A DNA stretch of 64,000 nucleotides from Thunnus maccoyii (taxonomy: Eukaryota > Chordata > Actinopteri > Scombriformes > Scombridae): the NCBI RefSeq assembly GCF_910596095.1, contig NC_056539.1, positions 434,001-498,000 on the forward strand, read 5' to 3'. Each line of letters opens with the position of its first letter. Position 1 is the stretch's first letter. The position numbers and the translations under genes were made by a program. The notes under the pieces were generated by a model. That model saw nothing but the letters and a program-made list of their open reading frames with translations, was not told the DNA's origin and did no database searches. Positions 1-11,800 of the stretch are shown in pieces.

Positions 1-179
1 CTTTCCATTAACTGAGATGATAAGGGCCATAAGATCCTGCAGTATCTTGAAGTTGGGCCCTGTGTCACACACACATCCATGTAATTTAATTTCATGATAT
101 CTTCTCTGGTGCAGACATACACCATGCTTATACTGTATATTCATTTTATTTTATTTTAAAAACAAGCCAGAGTTGGGGG

Positions 180-421
180 ATTTCAGCCCTGCTTTGAAAC
201 AGCTAGTCCACTCTGTCTCTGATTCGCTCCTGCCTTTACCTGCAACCAAACAAATCCCTCCCACCTTCATACTTCTGCTCTGGCTGATTGGCAGGTGTAT
301 CAGCTACTCATTGGCTGCAAAGCGTCAGCTTTACGTTCGCTCCAGTTCACTAACCAATCAGTTGTCTTCAACAATCGCAACGCCATACGGACCCTACGGA
401 CCGCCATGTTGGTGAGGGACT
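180..421. promoter_or_regulatory. candidate CCAAT-rich promoter patch
   Basis: This patch has three CCAAT-type boxes within about 70 bases: ATTGG at 287 and 310, CCAAT at 354. It is richer in GC than the AT-rich flanks and ends in a Kozak-like ATG at 403 followed at once by a GTGAGG donor-like sequence. Such clusters are typical of NF-Y-driven, often TATA-less or bidirectional promoters. No downstream exon on the plus strand could be tied to it, so it may serve a gene lying left of the window on the minus strand. Function is inferred from motif spacing only. Confidence 0.25.
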
Positions 422-2268
422 AATAACCACAGCACTGTTTGCGCTCCTTTAAATCTCACTGGGACCACAGAGCAGTATTTTTCTTAATCAGTTTTATAAA
501 AGAAATATGATAAATAAATATTTTTTCTCACAGTGTTTTCTTCCCTTTTCCAATTAAGCTTTTATTAATTTGTATTTCCTGAATTATCAGTGTTTTAATG
601 TAATATTTATCATTTATTTCTGAAATTAATTATTGAATTATTATTGAAATGAATAATATTCTATACATCATTCTATGTGCTACAGAGAACAGTTTCACAT
701 GAACATGATTTAAATAGCCTACCTCCATGAACACCTCTCCCCCATTTCCTTCACGAGTCCTCCTGTCCTTCTCTCCACCTTTTTTTTCTTGGCCATTCTG
801 TCTCCCCTTCTTCCCCTTCCCCGTCATCCTCTCTTACCCATCACCACCTCACCTCACCTCCCTCCATGCCTCTCTCTCTTTCTCCCTTTCACCCTTCCCC
901 TCTCTTTCTCTCCCTTTCTCCGTTGCCCTCTCTCATTCTATCTCACTGTAAAGAGCTGTACCTAAAAAACACCAGCACATACAGACTTGCACAAAGAATA
1001 ATGAATAACAATGAGACCAATTAGGAAAATAACATAAACATATTAGAAACATATTTAGATAAGCAGATATTATAGACTATACACACCCTGACCTAACTAG
1101 TAGTTGCCATATTAGTGATAGTTGTGCTACTAAGTAGTAGTTGTAAAACAGTCATAGCAGTCATAGCAGTAGGAGATGCAACAGTAACAACAGTGGTAGC
1201 AACAGTAATATTATAATCAAAGTAAAAGCAGCAGTTATGTGTATAACGTACAGGATATAGTTGCAGCAGTAGTAGTGGTAGTCTGTATCACTTAAAGTAC
1301 CAGTGCCAGGGTACTGTAACCTAAGTACTCATCTTTACCTACCCAGGAATCAGTAATGGTTTGTTTGCAGTAGCTAGTTGTTGTACAGGTTGCATTGGTT
1401 GCAGTATAGTTGTGACTACAGCAACAGCATTTTCAATAATTGCTGCTTTGACAATAGGTTAGTAGTTGCAGGGACAGTATCAGCTGCAGTAGCTGTTTAA
1501 GGTGCAATAACAGTATTACTTGCACTGCTTAATACTTGAGTAAAATAATTTGTGGTCAAGTACAATACTCATTTACAATACTTTTTTACATTAATTTTGT
1601 GTACTTGCACTTTGCTTCAGTAAATCCACTTTGTGCAGCTGTATACTTGGAGCGAAGAGGTTTTTGCTTATCCCATGACTGTTACTTGATAATAAAGATT
1701 CAAATAAAGTGTCGACAAGTAACCTGATGCATATAATGAAGTCAAAAATATGATGCATTGATTGAACATGATAATTGGTAGATCCAGTTACCCAACAGTA
1801 TTAAGCACCACCTGGACCAGCTACAGCATTAAAATGGAACCACATTTATTGCTTCAATAATTGAACAGTCTGGGAGTCATTTTGTAAAATTACTGTTTTT
1901 TAGCACATTTCGTTGCCAATGAAAAATAACTTTTACTGAAGTACATTTTTGAATGCATATTACTTGTAATGGGGTATTTTATATTGACATTAAGTAAAAA
2001 AATCTTGAGAATTCTTCCTCCACTGGGGGGTGATAGGGGTTGCAGTACAGTAGGAGTTGCAGCAGTAGTTTTAACAGAAGTATAAGTAGAAGTAACACTG
2101 ATTCCATTACAATGCAACTGAAATGACTGTACAGTAGCACTAATAGTTGCAGTAGCAGTAGTAAAAATAGCAGTTGCTTGCCATAGTGGGCTGGTTTAGC
2201 CATGACTAACGTAAGAACATGATTTAGACGACAGTGTTAGCAGTTGGGCTGCACAACTTATTAGGAGA
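422..2268. other. non-coding stretch with degenerate triplet repeats
   Basis: No gene recognised. It holds a pyrimidine-rich run at about 727-945 (TCTC/CCTT on plus) and degenerate triplet tracts rich in AGT/GCA at about 1090-1510 and 2030-2180. Short open frames here are low-complexity translations. Confidence 0.5.
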
Positions 2269-2270
2269 TT

Positions 2271-3216
2271 AAAGGTCCAGCCTGTAGAATTTAGTGGCAT
2301 CTAGTGGTGAAGGTGCAGATTGCAACCAATTGAATACCCTTCCCCTTACCCTCCCCTTCCAAGCATGTAGGAGAACCATGGCTCTGTGAAGGAGGATCAA
2401 GTGGCAACCCCCATGTTAAAATGCCCAACTTTACAGCAGACATAAACATGTTTACAACCTGGTACAAAAGGCTGGTCTCTATAGCTATAGCTAATTTCCC
2501 CATGCATGACAGCTGTATGGGGGGTGAATTTTTATATAACTCATCCATTTAAATTTTATGAGGGCTTAAAATTATGCATAATTAAGGGTGTGGCCGCTTT
2601 GACTACTAGTGGGTGCTGTCACAGGCAAGCTGTTACCATGGCGACAACGTTGGTTAGGTAACATAACCATGGCGTAACCCCAGATTCACAGAGTATAGGC
2701 GTGGCCGTAGCCATCACTGTTTCAGTGAGTTTTCAGTTCATGAAAGTTTGGTAGCCTAAAAATTCTTGTTCAGCGTTAGTTTGTTCTAAAAGACCCTCGA
2801 AAGAGTTGGATGTCCATTTTTTCTTTGGTAAGTACATTTTGTTTTACTGGTTTTAAGCCTGTTTTTCGCTAGCGTTAGGGTCAGCTCCACCCTCTTGTCC
2901 AAATATGGTCACTTCTCGCTCCAAATATCCAAGATGGTGATGGTCAAAATGCAGACTCGAGGCTTCAAAACAGGAGTCTACAAACCAATAACATCACGGC
3001 CAATAATGGTCACGGTGGCTACGTCAGTTTTTACAGTCTATGAAGGGGACCCCCTCCCTGTGTCGGTATAAGGGGCTCATTCTAAGGTAACAAAAACACA
3101 AAGATTCTTATTTTCAGATGATTATACACTAATTAAAACCTACTTATGAATTATATTCCATTTCTGCCAAATCCATTCTGCTAGATGCCACTAAATTCTA
3201 CACAATGGACCTTTAA
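2271..3216. mobile_element. non-autonomous DNA element, TTAAAGGTCCA-type termini
   Basis: The left end at 2271 (aaaggtccagcctgtagaat, continuing into tagtggcatctagtgg) is mirrored at the right end, which reads gctagatgccactaaattct before tacacaatggaccttt near 3215. The two ends are inverted complements over roughly 35 bases with few mismatches. No transposase frame lies inside. A second, shorter copy with the same ends occurs at 26361-26727 in an lrrc40 intron. Superfamily assignment is not possible by eye. Confidence 0.6.
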
Positions 3217-3342
3217 AGCTATACATGCACACCATAGAAAACTCTCACATCCCCTGTGTTGCTGACACACATACACCAAGAGGGTGACAGATTAAAGATT
3301 AAAAACTTGTGTAGATAAAATTTGCTTCACATGGAGGTAAAT

Positions 3343-3350
3343 CACACACA

Positions 3351-3427
<77 letters not shown>
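3343..3427. repeat. (CA)n microsatellite
   Basis: Long, nearly pure CA dinucleotide tract with one CGCG interruption near its 5' end. It lies about 110 bases upstream of the ptma TATA-like box, so its length could affect promoter spacing. Open frames of alternating His-Thr (plus) or Cys-Val (minus) here are artefacts. Confidence 0.97.
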
Positions 3428-3429
<2 letters not shown>

Positions 3430-3454
3430 GGGAGGGTTGTCTATTGTTTCCATC

Positions 3455-3567
3455 TGGCCAATTGCAGGCTGAATATTTTTAAAGCTAATCGACCAATCAC
3501 CGTGTACCTTCAGCAACCTCGCTCTTCCCACTGGCCTATAAAGGCGGGGGCTCCGGCTAGCGGGTAG
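3455..3567 (+). promoter_or_regulatory. ptma: ptma core promoter
   Basis: CCAAT motifs at about 3458 and 3492 are followed by a TATA-like tataaag at 3537-3543 and a GC-rich ggcggggg run. The ptma start codon follows at 3683, leaving room for a 5' UTR of roughly 110-120 bases. The arrangement of CCAAT, TATA and GC box fits a strong housekeeping-type promoter. The transcription start is inferred from TATA spacing. Confidence 0.6.
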
Positions 3568-3682
3568 GCAGCTGTCAAAGTAACGATTGTCTCTCACACC
3601 AACAGCAACACAAACTCCTATTCATCTATTTTTTCATCGTGCAATATTGGATATTCATTTCTTTTTCTAGCCTTCATCTAAC

Positions 3683-6600
3683 ATGGCGGACAGTAAAGTG
3701 GAAAGCAGCGGAGAACTCAGCGCCAAGGTAAGGACAAGAGGAGAAGATGCAGACAATGCTTTTTCTAATTCCTGCCTCCATTTATATCACTGATTTCCCT
3801 TTTTAAGCACACCGTCGACATAAAAGAAGACTTGATTTAAAAAATACTATCAAATATCGCATGTCTTATCATTAGCTTATAAGTTTAGTAAACACTGACA
3901 TTAAGCTCTATACTATTGTAGTCCACTGAGTTGTATACTGTAGGTAAAGCAGCTGTGTGAATGGATGAGGAGTGAAGACAGGCTGGTTAAGTAACGTTAC
4001 TGGTTTAGGGGAAGAAAATACATCAGCTCCTCAATGGGTTTTAAGCCTTTGCTGCTTTATTTTTTGAATGTTTAATGTACATGGAGCCAGACATGAAGAG
4101 ATTAGAGCATATCAATGTGTCATTTTAAACTACATTTACGGGCTCCATGTGCTTTCTGTGTATACCACGGTCCCTGCCAACCAGTCCCCAAACTCATTGA
4201 GAGATTTGCCGATCGAATCGGTTCAGTTACGCACCTTATTTGTACATTGTACCGTTTATGTAGCTATAACCTAATTTAGAACCCCCCCCTAATCAAATCA
4301 GCAGTTTAATTGAAAGTAGTAGTATAAAGATCATAATTTGTTAACTACGCGACCGCTCAGTGTTTCATGCAACGCTGTGGGAATAAAGCATACAGTTGAT
4401 TTCTGATCTCTAAATATTGGGTCTATATTAAAGAGATGCCTGGTGATATTTCAGAATTGCTCAGATGTCACAATTCATAATGTGTTTGAACATCCATATT
4501 CACACAACATTTTAATTGCATCTTAAATTTATATTCTGAAGGAGTTTTGTATACTATCGAGTTCGGACTGAGTTGTATGGTGAGACAACATGAGTAGCTA
4601 ATAGGCTAGGAAGGCTATACATGGATATAACTACACTATCCAGCTTAGTCTCGCCAGGCGCTAACTCCAACAATAATAGTCTATTCATCTCCAGCTCCTC
4701 CTCACTGTCGGCGGAGAGCTCCGGTCAGTTGTTGAGAACGCGCATGGATCCATGTTTAGTAGTGTGTTATTCTGGAGGCAGCCTGTTGTAGATATTGCCC
4801 CAGTATTTATTGTCCTCTTTAAAAATGGAAATGGTTTCTCGAAGTCTGTCGTTTCTAACTGGTAGTTCTGTTGCGTAAGGGAGGCAGTTATTGTTGAGTC
4901 CCGCTTTTGTTTCTATGATGTGCCGTCATTTAAAAGAAAGTCTGTCTTCTTTATATACGGGTGACAGTTAAAAACGAATTGATAGGAAGTAAACTGATGG
5001 TCCAGTTACTTCAGGCAGTTGGTGCGCGAGGGAAGGACGGCACGGTAGTGCCAGTCTGAATGCAGCGCGCGGTTTGAGTGATGGATCGTTAGGTAGAGTG
5101 TAAAAGAGCTCTGTTTGCGATTGTATTACACAGGTCTGGTAGAGAGGAGTAACGAACAGCCTATGGCAATCACAGACAACTAAATTAAGTTAGAATTAGG
5201 GAGGTTTGCCGTTCATTTCCAATAAGAAAGCAGGTGGATGGTCGATACAGAGAAGGTTAGAATGACCCCTGAAGAATGAAAGGATGACACGCAGTCAGAT
5301 GGATGGGTAGACAGCATGGGATTCTTCTGCATGTAGCAGGTAGTTATGTCAGGTTTCTGCAGCCTATGTGTAAGTAACATTTAGAAAAGTGGCTACAATA
5401 CTAAAAGACATTGGATACAGCAGCGAGGACTACATGCCCTGGAAGCATCTCTTACTAATAATATTATTATTATTATTATTAATAATAATAATAATGATAA
5501 TAATAATAATAATAATAATAACAATAACAATAATAGTAGCCTATGTGTAGTACAGTAGCCTGCATGGAGATACATGGTGTCATTCAGGTAAGTTTGGTGG
5601 CTATTGGGGTTGTTTGAGGAGTTTTGTCAGAAGAAAAGCATGTATTTGCTTTGGCACTTTCTCTGATTAGCAGAAAGAGAACAGTCAGCTGCTGTGCTGC
5701 TGGGAGTTCTGGTCTGGGTGTGTCTGTTGTTTCCCCACCAGGCTGCAGTAACAGATGGTGTCAGGTTTCAGCCAGCCAGAACGAGGTGGGAGGGACTTAG
5801 AAAAAGCTGACCAATAGGAGGTCTGAGCTTCAAAGCACCACCTGTCGCTAAAAAGGCAACTTGCAGCCCGACAGCTTCATGGAACCGAGAAGGAGGGAGG
5901 GGAGAACATCTCAATGTTCCTCCCCTCTTTCAGCAGGACACACTTGTTGTGTCTGCTACCAATCAGAAAGTCCAGTTTGATTAACAAACCACATTTACTG
6001 TTGCCAGTTGGAACGTGAGAAAATTACATTTTTGTGTGTTGTCTATTTGGTTTAGCAAGGGATACATGAAAATTAAACTTTCTTGATGTTGGGTGCCTAT
6101 TCTTTTCCATGGTCATTTTAGTCATTAATGATAGGACGTCTTTCATTTCATTGTAAACTTTGTGCCTATTTTGTGTCATATCATGTGGCAACTGCCCCCT
6201 TCAGTCATTACAGAACATTTTTCCAATGCTATAGAGAGTTAAATTTTGCCTTGACCTTTTTAGACTGCCCAAATTCATGTAAATGGGATGGACAAAATAT
6301 TAGAAACACCTCTCAGTATAACTCCAAAATAACCCTAAAATAAAGAAACACCTCTTGAAAACTGATTAAATAAAAACTGAACATTATAATCTTCATGAAG
6401 CTGGGATGTATTGTATGGATGTAGTATTATACACAGCATTAGTTTTATCTAGGTGTTCCTAATAAACTGCTCAGTGTCTGCACAGTGCCCCGGCAGTTTG
6501 ACCACAGAGCAAAAGAAAGGACAATACAAAGTTTAAACAAACACAGAAAGATGTTGAACCTTTGCATTAGTATTTTGATGCAGAGAGCTTAAAGATCCCC

Positions 6601-8710
6601 TCCAGACTTGTTTTAACACATAAAATTGGAATAATAATGTGTGTCTGAACTATTTTTTCCACAGAAAAGCACAATTCGCACATTAACATTTGCACATTCT
6701 TAAAATGGCATCTATTCCTTCTCCCTCATTAACAGTTCCAGAATCTATGAATATGCAAATATTTTTCTTTTCAAATGTTTAAGTGCTTGATGTAAAATAT
6801 GTCCTACTTCATTGAATAGTCCATTCTCAGTGTGCAATGGAGGCTTCAAGTTTCCACATCACACTTGTGTGGAGGATTAGCTTCCAAACTAGTTGTGATG
6901 TCACAAATCATGCTCAGAGGTACGCACCTTAAATTCAGGTTTTTGATGAGCACAGAGAAACTTTCCTCCTTCAGTAAATGAATGTGAAAACAGCTTTTAA
7001 GTATCAAAGTCTGCACATACATCATTCTGCACAGTTAAGCTCAAACTACTAACTGTAGGAACAAGAAGAAAAACACATTTTTGAGTGGAGTGGGACTTAA
7101 ATGTTGACCTTTCACACTCATTTGCTGGATACATTAAGACAGATCATTTTCAGTTTTGATCATTAGGTCATTTCTTTTGTCCTTGTGTTAATAACACAAT
7201 ACTACATTCATAAAACTGGATGTGTGTGTGTGTTTGCTTTCAGGAGCTGAAGGAGAAGAAACAGGCTGAAGAGACAAAGAATGGAGAGGATGCCACTGCC
7301 AATGGCAAAACTGTAAGAACAGATCCTCTCTCAGTTTGTAGAACATGAATGGTCTTGTTTCTCTGCTGATGAGCAATATAACTGTCTTACATGTCAGGAT
7401 GAGGAGAACGGAGAGCGGGAGAATGAGGTAGAGGAGGATGAGGAGGACGTGGGAGAAGAGGAGGAGGATGGCGAGGGTAGGTGTCTTCATACCATGCTGA
7501 ACCAAATGGAAAAAGAGAAGCTGACACTATTTTTGTGAGACTCACACTCATTATCTCACTATTGTCACCAGAACTAAAAAAAACATATATATACAGTACT
7601 GTGCAAAAGTTTTAGACACTTTAGATGTTTAGATTCCATTATGCAGTTCCATCAGGGAGGCGTCTGATCATCCCAAATTTATTCTGCGGCATGACAATGA
7701 GCCCAAACAGACAGCCAGAGTCATAAAGAACATTCTTCATCAACAAGAAGAACAAGGAGTCCTGCAACAGATGGTATGCCCCCCACAGAGCCCTGATCTC
7801 AATATCATGGAGTCAGTCTGGGATTATATAAAGAGACAGAAGCAGCTGAGAAGACGAAATCCACAGAAGAACTATAGCAACTTCTCCGAGATGCAGGAAC
7901 AACTGACCTGCCAAGTACCTGAAAAACTGTGTGCAGGTGTACCGAAGAGAACTGCTGCTGTCTTAAAAGCAAATCTGCTCACACCAAATATTGATTTAAT
8001 TTAGGTTTCTGCTTTTTACTCAACTTTGTGTGAAGTTTATTGATAAATAAAAACTATAAATGACAGTATTTTTGAAAGCATCCTCATTTTACTTTTAGTG
8101 GCTAAAACTTTTGCACAGTACTGTGCGTATATTACATTATATATGTATATAGAATTTCAGAATACTGCTCAGAATGATGGTTGGTTATTTGTAGAGTATG
8201 CTAAATTAACAATCACTTTTACTATTTGTGCAAGCAACTGTATATTTACAACAGTAATTCACGTAGTACACTGACAACATAGCAGCGCTTAGAAGAGACT
8301 TATTTCACTAACACATGGTTAGCAGAATCTGGGAGGTGTTCTCTGGAGCTTCAGTGCAGAATACCAGTCCAGCCCTCTCTCAGAGGAGGAGCCTGTTTTT
8401 AAGCCTGTTTTTACTAGTGCTACTTTAGTTGATTGTGTGTTAACTCAGGTAAGAAAGGAGAAACTGCACTAAAGAATGTAACAGAAGAGTTATTTTATGA
8501 AGACAAGAAAGAAAATTAAAGGATCCTTGTTGATAATGTTTTTATGAGGTGCGTACACACAGGTCCAGATGCAGGGCTGCATGACTGTGAAAAATACAAC
8601 AAACCAACAGAAATGTCAATGTGCTGTATATTTGTGCATGTCTTTGTGATTACAATATATGTATTAATTACCATCAACCACTGAAGCAAGCTACTTCACA
8701 CTGTTGTAGT

Positions 8711-8801
<91 letters not shown>

Positions 8802-11800
8802 CATGCATTTATTTATTAAGTCAATAATTTCTCCTTATTCAAAATTGAATTTCTGCAGTATCTATAAAACATGGAACAGTCAGTTCGTGCTGTACAGTCT
8901 GCTGACAACAAAACTGACTGATTCCTGATTCCACAAGTCTCTGGAACTCTACTGGAGGAGTGAACACCATTCTTCAAAAAGATATTCCATCATTTGGTGT
9001 TTTGTTGATGGTGGTTGAGAGCTCTGTTTAACACGTCAGTCCAAAATCTCCTGTAGATGTTCAATTGGGTTGAGATCTGGTGACTGTGAAGGCCATAGCA
9101 TATGATTGACATCATTTTCATACTCAGTAAACCATTCAGTGACCCCTCTTGCCCTGTAAATTGGGGCAGCATTGTCATCCTGGACGAGACCACCATCAGG
9201 ATAGAAATGTTTCATCATAGGATAAAGATGACCACTCAGAACACTGTGTTGATTTGCAGTGACCCTTCCCTCCACGGGGACAAGTGGACCCAAACCATGC
9301 CAGCAAAATGCCCCCCAAAGCATAACAGAGCAACCAGATCCAATCACTGTAGGGGTCAAGCATTCAAACCTGTACCAGTCTCTTGGTGTACACTCACCCA
9401 TTTGTCAAGAATATGGTGGTGATGACTCATCTGACCATATCACCTTTTTCCACATCTCTATAGACCAGTACCTAACACACCCTGGACTCCAGAATGCGCA
9501 GATCTATCCAGTCGCCTCTCCACCAGCTTCGCCAAATCTGTTCACTTTTGTGAACTTTTTGTGAATAATATTGGACAGTATTGGACAATGATAACATATG
9601 ACTACAAGTCACTCATCAGGACAGGGAAATTTTCAACTCACTACTTTGGAGGCTCTCTCCTGCCGACTCTGCTACCTCGCCGGTCGAGGTTTTCCAATGT
9701 AAACATCGGAGTAAACATCGAGGAAAAGGTGGAGAGGATAAACACCAGCTGCTATCCCGACCACATAGACGAGCAAAACCATCTCTACCTCTATCTCTTA
9801 CATTGGAGGAAATACCGAGGTGAACATGGAGGGATTAAACACCAGCCACAAGTCTTCTGGGGACCCCAACTGCCCTGATGGTGACCTTTTCTCCCTGCTG
9901 TGGTTGGGAGGAAGGTGTACTGGGCACTGAGGGGCTCAGGAGGAGCTTCTACCATCAGGCTACTGGGATCCTGAATTGGGCCGCTGCCTTGGACTGGCCA
10001 CTCAGTGGCCAGACTATGGCACTCAGCCCCTCACAGATATAGTTTATATTTTAAAAAAGCCTTAGTATTTCTTTACAACTAGATGCTGTAGTTTTTAACA
10101 AACATTACTTAAACAGGAGGAAAATTTATTGGGGACTATTATCAACAGCAGATTATATGTAATACATGTTTGGTTCTCTGCTCCAAGCAGCATCATTTAC
10201 TTCTGTTCAGTAAGCTACATTACAGCCCATCAAAATCAACAAAGGATTAGGTTCAACAACTCTTCTTCAATATACTGTGTTCATTCCTGTCCATAGTAAC
10301 CTACAGACTTCATAATACCTGTGAATGTATTGTTTTCCCCTCATATACGGATATTAGTTTCCCCTGTTGCACTGCCCATATGAGTTCCTATGATACTTTC
10401 CTGCCTATATACAATGTGAATTACATCTGTATTTTAACATGAATATTAGTTCAGATCATACACACCCACACATAAACCCAGATGATACAGCCAAGTACCA
10501 GATCTGACAGATAAACCTGAAAGCTGTCTACATCCTTTATCAGTATAGGATCAGAGGAATACCTGACACAGCTGCTCAGCGCTTCCCCAACTCTTTGTTA
10601 AATGTATAATGCAGTAACATATATTTTACTATCATGTTCAAGTATCTCAGATTGACAAGAACAGAAATGACAGATAAGGGGAGGTTGCAGCAGTATTCAC
10701 TGTAAGGTCAACATAATCCTGTAACCACACAGTAATGTGATGGGAGCATTGTTATCCAGGTCAGGTAATACATGTCCACCTAAAGCCTGGGTTTATCCTG
10801 CATCACTGCATCAGTCTAACAGGCTGTGATTATCTGTGTGTATTCAGGTGATGAAGAGGATGATGAAGAAGATGAACTTGATGGGCCAACAGGGAAGAGA
10901 GCAGCTGAGGATGATGACGATGATGAAGAGGTGAGAAAGAGCTGCAATGATATATGTTCAGTTATAGGAAGAACAGTGACCAAAGAACACTTAGTGGCAG
11001 CTAAAAGGGACAGTTGATCCCTCACACTATAGAAAGGCCTTCACCCTGAAGCTGAACAAAAGTGGGGTCACCAGAGCTCAGTAGCCTTTGTATAGAGGAG
11101 GATTAGGGGCAACTTCATAAAAAACATTATGTTTAATATATATTCAACTCAACTCAATTCATTCAAAGAAATGCAGGCAACTGACAAGTTATGAGTATAG
11201 TGTGTTTCCATTAACCTGAACTTCACAGATATTGTATCTTCTAAATTTCACATCACATCAACATCCTCATCTTTATAATGCACTGACAGGACAGTGAATT
11301 TAACTCCACAAGGCAGTGACTGATGGGCAAGATATTGTCTAATTCAGTAATGGAGACTATGAAGATAAATATTCAGATGCATGGTAACTTTGCCCACTGT
11401 CAATATATGAGGAAGTAGTTGGTAAGCAGACTAGATTAGTTGGCACTGGGACACAGTGATTATGTGATTGATAAAAGCTGATAATGAAAGATGATGGTGA
11501 CTTGAGCTGAATATTGAAACCCCTTAGGTGTAGATGTGAGAGCTGACACTGAGGTTGAAGCCTGAATGTGGAGGTGGAGAGATGAACTGATCAGAGAGGA
11601 GTGGGCTGCTGGCAGCTAAGGAGGAGTCTGAACCTGCACTTCCTCCAGTGGTCACTAGATAGAGCCTCCAGAACATCCAACTTGTCTTTGCCAAACACAA
11701 AGGGGATAGAGAAGTCATTATATACATAGAGGATCCCTATAATGTTCTTATTTTTCATTCTGATTGGTTGGAAGGTGCGGATTAACTTTTAGTAACCAGA

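Larger units (their letters stand above)
3728..7243 (+). other. ptma: ptma intron 1
   Basis: Large first intron. It includes a GC-richer stretch at about 4650-5130 that might hold regulatory elements, a palindromic ATT/AAT microsatellite near 5457-5535 and a decayed repeat at about 6285-6480. The 3' end has a TG tract just upstream of the exon 2 acceptor (tgtgtgtgtgtgtttgcttt then cag). No coding exon recognised inside. Confidence 0.6.

Noticed and set aside
727..951. Ser/Pro/Phe-rich 74-residue frame
   Set aside because: Comes from a pyrimidine-rich run with no homology or splice support.
3343..3427. Regular repeats considered as a CRISPR-like or satellite array
   Set aside because: It is a simple dinucleotide tract; no spacer-repeat array is visible anywhere in the window.
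3292..3597. 101-residue minus frame with poly Cys-Val and 81-residue plus frame with poly His-Thr
   Set aside because: Both are translations of the CA microsatellite and the ptma promoter.
5393..5575. Poly-Leu/Ile membrane-like peptide on minus
   Set aside because: Translation of the ATT/AAT microsatellite.
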